The notes: a model not told the origin generated them from the sequence alone. 64,000 bases of DNA from Lyophyllum atratum (GCA_014905825.1 JACGCN010000022.1:248001-312000), one strand, 5' to 3'. Positions 46,563 through 60,092 are shown, counted from the first letter of the stretch. Made by a program: numbers and translations.

Positions 46563-49500
46563 CTATGGGGAGGTTACCAGTCCATTACGCTTCAGAAACC
46601 CACGAGTATCGAATTCGTCGACATCGCCACCCGAAGCCATTGGGCTGCCCTGCAGGTGAGCGGATCGTTGCTGCTGAGCCTGGGGCATGCCGAACCCGTT
46701 CGAGAACAGCTGCTGTACATCAACCCCATCATCAAAAAGCGCCATCATGTCCGCCGGTGACATGTACATTTGAGGATCTTCCCTTATCATGTCCATACCC
46801 ATCCCGGACGTGTCCATAAACGGCGCCTGGGGCTGATTGGCAGGAGAAAATGGCTGTGGTGGGGAATTGGTGATTTGCCCCCCGGAGGGTGATGTGCTCG
46901 GAGTCATCGAAGAAGGAACTGATGAAAAGAGATGGCTGCTTTTGGGCGTTTCTGCAAAGAATTCGGATGGCGAAAAGCTTTCGGGGCTGCTGTGCTGCGG
47001 GGGCGAATCGGTGCTGTTAGTCGAGCGTGGTGCAGAAGGGGCCTTCTTCCGAACGGGCCGTATCCATGGCGGTCGACTACTACTTGCTGCCGTCTCTCGC
47101 CGCGTCGTTTCCAGTGGAATTTGGGTTACTGGGAGAAAACGCAAGTGGCGTTAAGGTCAGTTGCATGGATCGGTAGAAGGAGGATATTTACATCGACAGA
47201 ATTCTTCCATGAGGTCCCCTGACCGGAGGCCACAGACATAACGACCACTGAACCTACGCAGTAAACCCACACAGGAACGAAGAGCATCGAGTCCTGGAGG
47301 GATCAGGTGCTGTAGTTCTTCGGTCTTGCAACTCAACAGGATAGCAACGAGTGTTCTTCCGGCTTGTGTTAATTGATGGATCACGTGTACGCCATCTACA
47401 TGTCAAGGGCAGATAATCAGTCCCGCCCCTGCGTTCAGAACGCGAAAACGTACAATATGTCATGAGCCCCTTCTTCGCGATGTGGAGATGAGTTGTGATG
47501 ATTTGAAGCGCCGAGTTTTGCGCAGCTACCAAGGCCGTCTTCTCCTGCTCTCCAGGCGGTTCATCTGATCCCCCGCTCGTTCTCTCAGCCATAAGCTCTG
47601 AGAACCTGTGCCTGTATATCAGCAGCCGTACAAAGTGCTCCGCACAATGCAGCCGCTCGGCCTGCGTGAGCCTGATTGTATCCTCGCTCGTCAGCGTCTC
47701 CGCAGAATGTGCCCAATATGGAGGGATAGTCCGGTGGATCTCATCCAGCAACGCTTCCTCTTCACGCATTTCTCTAAACCTCCTTGACCCCGATAGGACA
47801 TGCGTCGCACGCAGCAGGAACGACGAAGAGTCGCTCGAAGTCCGCGCTGGTGGCACATCAAGCACCGATTCCAGGACGACCATAATCCGCAAGGAGCAGA
47901 TAAACGCAGTGAGCCTGCATTCAGTCCCTGGAGGGGGGGCTCCCACGCCGTCGCGAGTAATGAACTCGTCGTCCACTGGAGCTGGCTCCGACACGTCGCA
48001 GTCCCTCAGCCGTATCAAGGGGGGCCGGCCGAAATGTGCGCCGAGCTGCTTGTCCCAAATGTAAACGCACCAAAACGTGCGTTTCCTTACTTCATCCTCG
48101 ATGGGATCGAAGAGGTCGTATGAATCAGCACACCGATGGAGTCCGGCGTCAATGCACATGGTGACGGCCTCTGCGAGGAGCGCTGCCGCCTTAGAGATTT
48201 TCCCAAGACCGACAGCGTAGACGGCTGCAATCAGATTGGCTTGGATATTGTATAAAGTAGGTCGGTCAGCGATAGGGAGAGTTCGGAGACGCCCGAGCAG
48301 CTCGAACCAGTGGGTTCCTGCAGTGATGCCGTCGGCTGGGTTTGCACGGACACGAGGGTCGTCAATATGCCGCGAGGCGAGACAACATATTGAGACGATA
48401 AAGGCTGCGAATCCTGGTTCACCCCATTTTTCAGGGTTTCCGTAATCCTGAAGTTTATCAAAATCGGTCAACAGATCGGCGAAGAATAAGCAGGTAGGAA
48501 CTTACCGAAAGAAACGTAGGGACATGAAGGAAGGGAAGGATATAATACGACGTTGAAAGATAGCACTGGACAAGACTTTTACAAAGTTAGCTTCGCGATT
48601 CAGCTAAGGAACCAAGAATGAAGCAAGCTACCTGTCCATGAGTTCCGGGACGATGTAAGACGTCATCAACCGCCATAGCGTTTGAGGGTTAACATCGGTC
48701 CGCCGTGGCGTGCGATTCGGGAACCATTCTGTGTTCGATGCATGGGGAATCTCGCTCGCATGCGAGTTGTCGAACTGCGGGATGGGCTTTTCGCGGTTGC
48801 TAGCTGGTGCATGGCGTTCCACAAGCAGATCGAGAACGGGGAGGCCTGATGTTTCGCCCTGCCATCGGGTGTAGCCCTCGTCGTCAAAGTATAGGTAAGA
48901 TGCGGTCAATGACATGTGTGATGTCTCCTCCGCAAGCTGGTCCGGGGTGATAGTATTATGAGGGTCAAGGAGAGACCCCATTCCATTTTGCGTTTCTTCT
49001 TGAGAAGGACAAGAATCGCGAGTGAAGTGCGTGGATGGATTCGTTAGCGGGAAGACGTGTAACGACGGCGGAGGGACGCCTGATGGGAATTGTGAGGGGT
49101 ATACGAAGGGCGCTATAGGGCTAGTGGCTGATTCTGTAGATGACGGTCCACCGGAACTTGGGGAAGATATACCACCCGCCGCAAACACCGCAGGCGGAAT
49201 GGCTTGAATCAGGGTCTCGAGATGGTGCATACGATCTTCCAGGGTCGCGGTCCGCCTAAATGACGTCAAGTGCAAGTGTCAGATATCGGTATCCCGACTC
49301 AAGGAAGTATTTGCCCGAGTCTAAAGCGTACTCACTTTGATTTATGTGGATGCGTCCTTTTACCCGGCTCTTCAAACGTGCAGTTCGAGTTCGCGGTGAG
49401 ACAGGCCTGGCATGGGTGGCCTTCGTCGCATTTGATCCGTCTCCGCCTGCAAGGAGTAGTACATGAGCACTCTTCTTCAACGGCAGTTAAGCCATGCTCA

Positions 49501-49677
49501 GATGCGTCGCTCACCGACAGCGATCACACGCCCTGTTAAATGTGGGGTTACTGCGACGTCAAGACCCTGTACAGCTGTGGCAACCTACCTGCTCAGCTTG
49601 AACCTCCTCTCCTTGAGCATCGACGAGGACGACGAGGAAGCCTGGTCCTGCGTTTCTGCAGTGGTGATTGGAGGCAT
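46563..49677 (-). CDS. Zn2Cys6 fungal transcription factor
   Basis: Roughly 880 residues in several exons. Exon 1 begins [18 protein letters not shown]; exon 2 (49515-49532) is an 18-base microexon giving the first half of the cluster (ACDRC); exon 3 continues [20 protein letters not shown]. Spacing C-x2-C-x6-C-x5-C-x2-C-x6-C is perfect. After the cluster and linker, the Fungal_trans regulatory domain is clear: [55 protein letters not shown]. The C-terminus is Ser/Pro/Gln-rich ([15 protein letters not shown]), probably an activation region. A nuclear DNA-binding regulator, usually of metabolism genes; the targets cannot be read from sequence. The ATG at 49677 gives the shortest basic N-terminus ahead of the cluster. 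Confidence 0.9.
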
Positions 49678-50312
49678 GATGACAGTGGAATGACAAGCAG
49701 AGAGGCTGTTATAAGTATAGAACCGCGCATAAGGAAATCTCTTGTCCTGTTATTTCTGACTCAAGCTTATCCAACCGAATTTACCCGATATTTGGCTCGT
49801 TCTAAAATGGATACCTTTTCATACAAGCGCTCCCCACGATCCTTCACAACTCCAAGAACCGGCGCGCATTGGATGGCTGTTCACATCAGATCCGTGGTGA
49901 TGCTGCTAACGAGCATGGCAGGCAGAGAAGAGCAAAGAATAGACATATTGTGTTGAGCTTTTCGTCCCAATTTCTTCTTTTGGCCAATCTAGTGCAATTT
50001 CTGGTCAAGTTATACTCCGGGAGTCGGCCACGCATAGCCGGACATCTCTGCTTGGGATCGTCTTGGACGAACATGCGGGGACGGAGAAGAGTTCATTGAA
50101 CCTTGTCAACTCATTTCCGAGACATCATGCATGGTATTCTGATATAGCTAAGCCAGAGGTCACAATGCGCAGGCCTAAAAACAAATAAGTGAGAAGAATG
50201 TAAATGGTCCAGACACAGATGCACTAATAAAATAATGAGACGGAGAGAGACGGAAGCGATACGAAAACACGAGGGAAACACTGGCGACAGCAAGCCTAAG
50301 CCTCGGCCGAGG
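49678..50312. other. intergenic, no gene recognised
   Basis: About 635 bases upstream of the regulator gene and downstream of the flippase. Open frames occur but show no support. Confidence 0.45.
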
Positions 50313-53300
50313 CTACATGACAATTGGCCCCTCCCAAGACGGTGCAGGCGTGTGCTGATGTCGCCTGTCATCGCCTCCTATCGTCAGGCGATCATCATCC
50401 TCAGAAGGCACGCCCACTGGAGGTTGATGGTGACGTGCATCATGGGGAAGCCCCGGCGACCGCTGCCCGGCTCGCCCATAATCGTAAGTGCTCCCAGAAT
50501 CGTTGTCGGCGGTCCAGAACTCGTCCACAGCTGTGTTGTAGGACGTTGTCGAACTCCCTGACCGCTCGTAGCCATGACCATGACCGTAGCTGAGTTGTGA
50601 TTCATGGTCGTTCGGCGGACTTCGGACGCGCATTTGCATCTCGAAAGCCCCAGGTGGTGGCGCGGATCCGGGGACTTGTAGGTTATGTGGTGATCGTGAG
50701 GGAGGAGGGGGTGACGAAGGTGATCGAGGCATTGGTACATGAGGTTGTCCCCGCCCTGACGCTCGGGTAGTGGCGACACTCGTCCGCCGACTTGGGGGTA
50801 TGCTTGTTATTTCGCCAGAGGGGTATTTATATTTGGGGGAGGGTAGCGGTGATTGCGGAGGAAGTTCAGAGACGGAATAGTAGGAGGGCTGAGGCGACGG
50901 GTTGATGTCGAAACGGCTCCCCGCGGGTTGTGGAGACAGGTGTGTTTCCTGATCCATGCGACTTTTCACATGAACATATTGGGCGCCTGGTATTGGAAGA
51001 TCTGTCGCCTGGCTCATGGGTGGAGTAGTATCCAGGTATGTCTGGCGCGTTGTGTCATTCATACCGGGGCTGGAGGTCATGGTGGGTTCATATTGGTCGT
51101 GGACGTTCGAAAACTCGGAAAGAGACCGGTTGTGCTGTCCTTGGAACATAGGCGCAGCTTCGAGGGTACGATGGTGGCCTTTCGGTGTTTTCTTCGCCTT
51201 GCGGTGGTTGATGCCAAGCTGGTCTTTGAGATCGCCATTCACCCACATCTCTCTCACGATATCCTTGTCCAGAGGTGTATATACCGTAGTAAAGAACTTG
51301 ACGATGAACCTTGGAGCTGCACTTTTGTTAACAAGAGACTTTGTCAGAGCTTGACGCTACATACCAAGCGCAACGGCCGCAGAAAGTAAGACGGTGGCCC
51401 AAAAAATGACGCCGCCGAACAGAATCATGACCTCGTCGACGAAATCGCTTGTCAGGAAGAACGAATAGACAACAATCCACAGCATCATAACAATCGTCGA
51501 CCCAAAGACCACGATCCACGTTATCACTGTCCAACTACAACGAAAACACAGGCGTCAGCTTCGCTTTCAAAAAGAGAGCACTTCACGTACTAGTTCGTGT
51601 TAAGCCCCACATAGGAATTAGCTGCGAAAATCGCCGAGACAGCGACCGTAGTTCCAAAATCCGAAAGAGAATCAATGCCTCTTCCATTCCACGACACGGG
51701 CAAGCCCAGGGTCCACACGAGATAAGGGAAAAAGAATATGACCGCTGACTGGTATAAACCATCTGACATGTACAGCCAGAATTTGGCACGAGTGTATTCG
51801 AGGCCGCGGATGCCACGGATGTAGAGTTGGGGGAAGGCGAGAGCTGCCTTGGCATTGATGTCTTGGTCGAAGGCTGGGAACATACACACGTCAGTCAGGT
51901 TGGATCGACGGGTCGGATGGCTTCGGGACCCACCTCCGAGAACAATGACGGGCAGAGAGGTAAATACAAGGTTATACAGTAGGATGAATGTGTATTGATA
52001 CAAGTAGGTTGCATCAAAGCTAAAGAAGACGTGTCATCGTTTGTCACATCAAGCACAGAAGGGGGTACGAACCTGTTGAAGGGTAGATACCAGAACATGG
52101 CAAAGGTCCATATGACGTTCTGTGAGTCTCAGATCGTGAGTGCGAGAAGGATGGAGAGCTGGAGAACAGATTAACCTTGTAGAAGAAATTACTATGCATA
52201 TCCGCGACCCGCTGGTACGACCAGCGTCCGTGTACAAGGAGAAGTTTGGTTATGAATCGGAACTGGCCAAAGGCGTAATCCGCAGACATCGCAGCTTGGG
52301 AGCCCTCAAGCCCGAACAATCCGCAGCCAATGTTGGCCTCTTGGATCATAGCCACATCGTTGGCGCCATCCCCGATCGACAGCGTCATAGCGTTTCGGCC
52401 CTCCTTGACCTGTGCAAAGATCGATCAACATCAGTGGTGTGGGAGGAGCGTACGACATACGAGTTTCACAGTCAAAGCCTTCTGCGCAGGTGACACACGG
52501 CAGCAGACGACAGTTTCGCACTGAGTACCAAGGTTGAGGAACAGTTCCTTTAGTTCAGGGGATAGAGCATGTCGAAGTGTATCGCCATCGATGACCACAG
52601 CGAAGGACGCCTGAGCACCAGGGACGAAACCACGTTTCCGCTGGTCCCAGGAAGGCGGACCTAGGATCGAAGCGATCTTATTCAGACCGCCTTCGATTTG
52701 TGCCCGTGTCTGCTCCATTGAATCGGCAGAGAGAATCATAAGATCCATGTTACTTTTGAGGAGATTGCAACTGAATCCGATTTCGATGGCGGTCTGCAGT
52801 TTGTCACCTGAGAATGTATCAGCGTGCGAATCCAAAAAGTGGGGAGATGGGAACCCACCTGTGAGGATCCAAAGCTTGATACCAGCACGGTGCAGCATCT
52901 CAATGGCCTCCGGTACACCCTCCTGCAATTTATCCTCCAACGCCGTCGCCCCCAGAATCACCAACGAATGCTCAATCAACTCATTCGCCTTATCCATCTC
53001 CTCATCCCGCCCCTCAATCGCATTCGTCGCATCATCATACTTCCTCGACCACGTCAAATACTCATCCTCCTCCAAGAACCGATACGCAATACACAGCGTC
53101 CTCAGCCCATTATTCGCAAACATCTCCATATCCCTGCTCGTCTGCTCCTTCAGCACCGGATCATGGTCCTTCGCCAGCCTCGCATAAATGACACTATCCG
53201 CGCCCTTGCAGTACAACACCAGCCGCCCATCAGGCCCCCGCATCACCACGCTCATGCGCTTCCTCGTGCTGTTGAATTCGAGCACCTTCAGCAGGGACCA

Positions 53301-55908
53301 CCGCTCCCGCTGCCCCATCACCTCAATCTCGACCCCGTCCTTCGTCTTCCCAATGAACGGGAACCCTGCATCCCGCGCCGCAGCCACCAGCGCCGCCTCG
53401 TCCGGCGACTCCGCCTTGTAGTCCAGATGATGTGGCTCGCCCTGTGGGTCAGGTCGGTCGGCAAGGACACTGTGGCACAGGGCAAGCGCGCGGAAGAAGG
53501 CGATGAGGTGCGCGCGCTGCGGGCCGCTGCGGTTCGTGAGGTCCTCCGCGAGCTGCGGCGACACAAGCGTCATCTTGTCTGACTGCAGGTAGCGGTTTTT
53601 GAATGCGCGTTCCATGGTGCTGAGCATCTGGTGTTTGAGTGTCGCCAGCTTCTCGTTAAGCTCCTGCGGGTCGAGTGTATCGGCTTTGCCCTCCCGTGTT
53701 GCAGCACCGCGCTGTGCCTCTGTGACGCCCTCGCCGTAGGAGATGCCATTGACAGAGCATTTCTGGAACTCCATGATGTTTTGCGTGAGGGTACCAGTCT
53801 TATCAGAGAAGACGTATTCGATTTGGCCCAGGTCGTCGGAGATGTTCCAAGTCTTGGGGACGCAAGGCGTATCGTAGGGCTGGTAGTACATCTCGATGTC
53901 CTGGGAGATGAAGTAGGCTTGGATGGTCTTGACGATTTCGATGGAGATGTAGAGGGAGATGGGGACGATGTTTTGGAAGGCTATAAGGCACGACCTGTTG
54001 ACCCGATATTTAGCTACACTCAAAATGTGCTTGAAAGCACTTACACGAAGGTGATGATCGCGTTCACGATGTAAGACGACGTCGGGTCAGATCCCGCCTC
54101 AAAAATCGTCGCGCTCGTGCCCGTCCTCGCGTCCTCCAGCCCACTGAATATCGCCGCGATCAAACACATCAGCGTGAGCACGCCAAAGTTGACCAGGACG
54201 TTAAAGTTGGTCTCCTTCTCGATTTTACTCCGCTTGGAAGGTGTGTCACCGCCGTTCAGCATGATCTTGGTGTCCGCGCCAGTGAAGACCACCAGTCCGA
54301 TGATCCAGTTAGTATTTCTGATAGCGCATCCACGCAGGAGCAGCTCGTTGATGGTCACTGGCTCCTGCTTCACCTCTCCCGAGGCCGGATCCTTGTACCG
54401 TAGCACTCCGTGATAGAGATAGAGATTCTGGTGGGGCGGTTCCGAGTCGAGGTAGAAGGATGACCGTTCGATGTCTTCCTCGGATGAGATGGCTGAGGTA
54501 GCCTTGACCGCTTTCCTCGGCTTGAGATTCGTCTCGCCATCCAGATTCTTCGTCTCGAGATAGCACATATTATCCGCATCCGACGTCGAAAGAACGACGA
54601 TATCCGCCGGCACCTGTTCATTGTCCCGCAGAAGAACAATATCGCCAACCTCGAGCTTCTTCCACAGTGTCCTCTCCCATCCGGCAGAGCCGCCTATGCG
54701 CTTCCGCCAATCAATCACACCGATCGTCGACTGGGAGTGTATGGACTGCTGGTATTGTGATAGGGAGCCAAACTGGTCCGACGAGTTCTTGACCAACGTC
54801 GTTGAAGATTCCGAAAGTGAAGTTTTCGACGCCTCGGCTAATGATTGCGGAGGGTAACTATGGGAGTCGATGCTCTGAATGTCCTCTAGCATCCTCCCAC
54901 CAGCCCCACGACGCGGAAAGTCGAGGCTGATCTCATCCGGTGCCGTGTGGAAGCTCGTTTGCGATTCCCCTACTTTGTTGAGCATCACCTGGATCCCTTC
55001 TCCCGCTACCCCAGCCTCCCGATCTCTGAGCTTCCGCACACCTTTCGTGACCTTCCCAGGCGCATTGAGACCAAACAGTCTTTCGAACCAGGACCTGGGA
55101 TCGGTCGGTTGATTCACATTTCGCCAGCCTCCTGCAAATTTGGTAACAGCGGAGGTATTGACTTCTTCGTCGAGGGTGCCACGTCGGTAATCTTCTACGC
55201 CGTCTTTGATGGCAGTGACCGTTAAGATGAAGGCTAGCGGAAGAACGGCTATTGATCCAGAAGCAGCGCCAAAAACGGGAAAGACTGAAATAGCGTTATG
55301 GGAAAGTTATTTCTTGCTGAGCGATAAACTCACCTTGTAAGACGACCAAGGTCAGGAAGAAAAGATTGGCGACACTGTGGACACAAATGAGCCCTTCACG
55401 ATATGTAGTTGACGAAAATGTTGGATAATCACGTACCGTCGGAATTGTTCGTACATGTTCTTTGGAAGGAATGTGATGATTGTATATTCTTTGAAGAAAC
55501 CGATTAGCACGACCGCTACTACTATAAAAATGATTACAACTCACTAGTTGTCCGTACTTTATTCCTCACATAACGCACTTGCGGCTCGCCATCCTGATCG
55601 ACCTCCATTGCCGACAGCGGATAGTTGACATACACGTTCCGCCGCACGCCAGGCACCTCCTTCGTCGGAACAGCATCCGTTGTCGTCACAGATTCCGGCC
55701 TCTTCGGGTGTGTATTCCTGCGAAAGAACCTGGAGCCTGTCCGCACACTCTTCCTCCTCTCTGCGCGCTGTTCCGACTTTATGGATTCTGCGATGGCCGA
55801 CGCCGCCGTGCGTACCGTGCGCAGGCGCAGCTCGGGGTCGATCGTTTCATCGTTCTCCTCGTCAGTGAGGTCTTCGGGCGGTACGTGGTTTCGCCGCAGG
55901 AAGGACAT
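50313..55908 (-). CDS. DNF1: phospholipid-transporting P4-ATPase (Dnf type)
   Basis: Large multi-exon gene of roughly 1,500 residues. Motifs in order: LDGETNLK (actuator), transmembrane helix 4 with [19 protein letters not shown], the phosphorylation site [14 protein letters not shown], nucleotide-binding [12 protein letters not shown] and [10 protein letters not shown], and hinge [18 protein letters not shown]. Membrane helices near the C-terminus follow ([20 protein letters not shown]), then a soluble tail of about 310 residues, rich in Pro/Ser/Gln. The N-terminus ([20 protein letters not shown]) is acidic and basic by turns. It flips aminophospholipids or phosphatidylcholine to the cytosolic leaflet of plasma membrane or endosomes and needs a Cdc50-type partner, which is not in this window. 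All catalytic residues are present. ATG at 55908 is the first of the frame. Confidence 0.95.
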
Positions 55909-57021
55909 GGGCTATGTATGTTACTGAAAGATAGGTGCTGGGGACGTCGTGATCGGGCCAGAACCCGTCAGAGCTGCCAGTGGAGCCTTTTGATACCGAG
56001 AACCAGCACGGCAGAGGGGGGGGAGTCGTAAAAGAAGGAAAGGAGGCTCGATGAGCACGGGGCAGAGACCGCTGGCAGCTGCGGCTTGGTGGTGGACGCT
56101 GGTAGCGTTTACAACTTCACAAGCATTACTTTGCACAGACACAAGCGTGGGACCCCGGACACTTCAGCCCACTTCTGATGGCTCTGACATATCCACTGAT
56201 TCCGTATTATTTATTTCACCGACAGCACTCAAATACAACGATGGTCTCCTGCATGCCATGCCGCATACATGTTCACCTCTCCACGACCAGCTGTTTTCTT
56301 GCTAAAATTTCGACCTCTAGAGCCGTATACGTAATGTCAATTTATAAAGGCAAACATGACAAATTGGGATTGTCACGAATCAGGATCGCGGACCTGTCGG
56401 CTTGGCGTGATCTTGGAACCTGGACGGCTTGACCAAGAGAGGGCTTCACAGAATCACAGGGACAGTACTTCTGAGACCGCTGCATTCTGGGACATTTCAA
56501 TGGTGTTCACCGATTGAGGTGTGGGTGGCTGGAAGTTTGCTAAGAACACCTTACATGTCGGACCAAGGCACTTGGCAAGTGTCGAAGAGCTCGAGAGCAG
56601 ATCAAAGCAGATCAGGATTCAGAGCAGATCAGAGCGGAGGCCAAGCCCTGGAGCCAAGCGGAGGCCACGCTCTCGCCACGTTCTTGTCAGCGGAAACCTC
56701 CGTTTACCTGAAATTGAAAAGTAGGAAGGAAAACAAACATTCACTAAACTCAACAAAAAAAATAAAGACCCTCAAAGGCAAACAATTCACTTGAACCTAC
56801 ATACACACCATGGTCCAAAACGGCCTCATCTGTCACTCATTGCTGGCGAAACGATCAAAGATTCAAGAAATCAGATCAATATCATACATCGTCCCAATAC
56901 GCCAGATCCATTTACACGACCGGAGTCACGACAATACTGCGCGCGTTCGTACTCCAGATACACCACAGCCCCGGAAGCCGGACCCCGAGAGACGCACCAC
57001 GAAAAACCCAAACGAGCGAGA
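55909..57021. other. intergenic, promoter of the flippase
   Basis: About 1.1 kb. It contains a short irregular repeat cluster at 56588-56680 (see separate entry). No gene recognised, although open frames occur on the plus strand. Confidence 0.45.
56588..56680. repeat. short irregular tandem repeats
   Basis: GAGCAGATCA-type units (three, imperfect, with spacers) are followed by GCGGAGGCCA twice around CTGGAGCCAA. Total about 90 bases. Likely a minor slippage array with no coding frame. Confidence 0.6.
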
Positions 57022-58718
57022 TCACCTCCGACCTCCGCGAAGTAAGGCAGCAGCAGCAGCAGCCTTTTTCTTCGTCGCAGCAGTCTTCGCAGCAGTCTTT
57101 CCACCGGTTGCGCCGGCCTTAGCTTTAGTGGCACCAGCACCAAAGAGTTGCTCGTTACCAACAACGCCCTGTCCATCCCAATTCAGCATCACCAGCACAC
57201 GCAAACATGAGATCAAAAACAAGTAACTCACATTAGTGACAGCGACCCCATTGAGCGCCGCCTTCCCATTGATGATGTCACCGTAGTTGTCGCTCAAGAG
57301 CTGGACACCGGAAACAAAGTCCTTCTGGTCGAACTCGCTGTATAATCATAAATCAGCATGGGCCGAGGGGAGAATGAAGGGGGTAACACACCAATGGCCG
57401 CCATTGGGCGATGCATCAGCCGTCTGTAGCTGGCTGATCTGCGCATCGGTCAGCCCCGCGTCTGCGACTAGCTTTTCGTACGCGGCGATGGCCTGAGGTC
57501 TGCATAGGATGCCGGAACGCGGGTCAGACTTCCTGGGCACGTGCATGATTAACATAAGGAATGCTTGACGAACATCGATGTCTGAAGATCTGGCAGTTCA
57601 TCGACAGTGCTCTGCCAGTGCAGCCGGAGGTTGGATAGATCGCCTTGGACGGGGACTTCTCTGTCGACAGAAATGGGTTATTTATCAGCAACCTCCGTCG
57701 GAAGAAATTAAATTGGAGGTAAGACGTACGGTGCAAGTCCACCACAGCCCAAAACAGCGCCGGGGACACCCAGCGATGCACCGAACGCTGGCAGCATGAA
57801 GCCTATCCCACGTATGTAAATTCATCATTCACTTCTGCTAAAAGAAGATCCGACGCCTACCACTCAGCAAAAGCGAGCCGCCACTGACACCCTCCATGAA
57901 AATCTTCGTCGCATCGAAGTTGACGACTTTCGGCAATTCCTGGATCCCGAAGATGGCTCTGTCAATACCCAAGGTGACTGTCGATGATGGGTATCAGCTT
58001 ACGGTGGTGAGAAGTTCGTTCACTGCCGCGCTGTGCGCTGCGCCATCTGGGCTGGAGTAAGTACCCTGCGTCAGCGGGATGAGATGTGACGTTAGAGACG
58101 GATATGCGTACCGGACCAAACCAGTGGCATCTTTGGGGTCGGAGCCCCCCCAGCGCAGTTGCGGGTCGGGAGAGAGCAAGGCAACGCCCATGAGACCGTT
58201 GTTGACGCCTTGATTCTGTGAATCCAGAAGTCAATATGCAATTCGACTCTCGGGACACGAGTGAAGCGATGACGCACTGGGAAGTCGAAGAACGATTGCC
58301 CGCCGTCGCCGTGGAACAGGACCTACGGAACAACGAAACGTGGTCAGATGCGTAAGTGGCGTCATACATTTCCCTAGCGCACATTGATTCCCAAATTGCC
58401 CGTCGCAGCAGCAGCAGCGCCGTTCGCGCCGACCAACTCCGCAGCTGGTGCCGACACCTTGAAGCGCATCGTCAAGCCACTGATCACAAACCTAGTCAGT
58501 TCCGGACGCAAGGCAAGAGGCTCATCCAAGAATCACTTGATTACGACCTGCTTGTCAATGATGGTGCTTCCGTCCGTGGCCTTAGCCGTTGCAGCTTTAG
58601 CCCCAGTATTTGCGGTCTTGCGCGTGCGTTGCCGAGCCTCAAGAGGCGCCGCTGAGGTCAAGCAGACGCTGGAGAGGACGGAGACAAGGAGAGAAAGGTG
58701 GATGAAGCGGGAGAACAT
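57022..58718 (-). CDS. secreted alpha/beta-hydrolase-like protein
   Basis: Multi-exon gene of about 400 residues. A signal peptide (MFSRFIHLSLLVSVLSS ... SAAPLEARQ) is followed by FVISGLTMRFKVSAPAAEL. LFHGDGGQSFFDFP resembles an oxyanion-hole strand, and GVSGGSLLLSGFMLPAF contains G-x-S-x-G, a nucleophile elbow, so the alpha/beta-hydrolase fold is suggested. The C-terminus is low-complexity, rich in Lys and Ala (KTAAKTAATKKKAAAAAA). Such secreted proteins are common in basidiomycete genomes, often with uninformative names. The substrate (ester, polyester or peptide) is unknown; the catalytic Asp and His are not assigned. The ATG at 58718 starts the signal peptide. Confidence 0.7.
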
Positions 58719-59669
58719 GGCCGTCTAGGCTTTGAGGTCGAAATAGGATATAAAGATTGACGATGGGCAAGCGAAATTGAACTTGAACTTGAAACTGAAG
58801 ATGTGCTTGCGACCGGGAAACCAGCTAGCTGGGAAAAGAAGACAAGTAGAAAGGGGAAGAGGAAGATGAACCAGAACCAGCCTTGGAGGAAGAAGACGAG
58901 GCGGAGAGAAACCTGGAAGTGAGGCGAGGTTCTCGTATATGTATATCATTTTATGATATCGCATGAGGGGTTGCTCCGTATCTGACGTGGTTCACTTGCC
59001 GACGACCGCCACGGTCGTCGAGGAAGGTGCCAAGACGTGCCAAGGGCATGGGACACATGGCTCTCCAACGCTTCGAACTGATGAACTCCAGCTTGAGCTT
59101 TCGATATTCGGATTTTCGAGGTCCCGTGGCTAAAGGAAATAAAAGCAAGGATGTATGGGTATCTGTCAAAGACCGCTGGATGCCTGTGATGAAGATGATA
59201 ACTGGTAGTCTGACAGTTCAGAGTTGTTGTGACGATCGCCATCGCGAGGTGCCAAATTCAGAACAGGTCTTCCATTCAAGATGGTCACCCGAACTCGCCA
59301 GCTGCATGGAACTTTGGAAGAGAGGGCCGCGGGCGGGAGAGTGGGAGCAGTTGATACCAGGAAAAACTCATGTCGCGTCGGATTGGAATGAGCATGAGCA
59401 GCGAGCTAGCATCCCATTACCCGTGATAGTTGATCGTATTTGACTGTGTTTAGTGGTTTTCTCGTGCCCCCACCATCATGGTCTCGATGTTCTGCTCTCA
59501 GGCTGTAGTCACATCTCTCGGGACCGCAACTGGTGACTAGTTGACTGCTTATCCTAATGTCTGATCCTGCAAATACCCTGGAATTCAACGTTACGGTCCT
59601 GTCCTTGAGGGACTCTACTTTGAACGCCTTCGAACCTTCGCCTTGCAATATCGGAGGAGACACGTATCA
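58719..59669. promoter_or_regulatory. divergent promoter region
   Basis: About 950 bases between the starts of the secreted hydrolase-like gene (-) and the small gene at 59670 (+). The hydrolase 5' side (58740-58960) is pyrimidine-rich on its coding strand. A 138-codon open frame at 59027-59443 (+) has no ATG context or similarity and is not annotated. Confidence 0.4.
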
Positions 59670-60092
59670 ATGTCAGCGCTATCATCGCCCACCCTGGACG
59701 GGCTTCCAGCTACCAACTCCCTCCCGCCGTCCTCTGTTGCGAATAATCCGGCGGTCAATACGCTGATCGAATCCATTCTCGCCGCTGACTGTCTCGATGA
59801 AATCTCCGACATCGATAACGGCGACTCCATCCGACGTTACATCACCTCGCAGGGAAAAGCAAAGGATGGCGTGCTGCGCAAGGGAGTCATCTTCTGGTTG
59901 TACCCTACGGGTTTCATCGGTCTGGTTGAGACACTCGAGCAGGATTGTGAGCGCGGAAAGAAAGGAGACGTATTGCACCATGGTGTGCTCGTAACAGCGG
60001 AAGCCGGTGTGAATGTTGAAGCTGCAGTCAAGGTGATGAGCGCGGCGATCCCTGTCAATGGGATAGCGACTCTTCATGTACATCGAACATAA
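59670..60092 (+). CDS. small protein of unknown function, 140 residues
   Basis: Single-exon frame starting MSALSSPTLDGLPATNSLPP, then VNTLIESILAADCLDEISDI, IRRYITSQGKAKDG, KGVIFWLYPTGFIGLVETLE, and a regular alpha/beta-like end (GVLVTAEAGVNVEAAVKVMS, IATLHVHRT). The composition is ordinary globular and codon-like, without signal peptide. I do not recognise the family. It is on the plus strand ahead of the F-box gene at 60583. Confidence 0.6.
   Translation: MSALSSPTLDGLPATNSLPPSSVANNPAVNTLIESILAADCLDEISDIDNGDSIRRYITSQGKAKDGVLRKGVIFWLYPTGFIGLVETLEQDCERGKKGDVLHHGVLVTAEAGVNVEAAVKVMSAAIPVNGIATLHVHRT

Noticed and set aside
59027..59443. 138-codon plus-strand frame
   Set aside because: Located in a divergent promoter region; no recognisable motif or splice structure.
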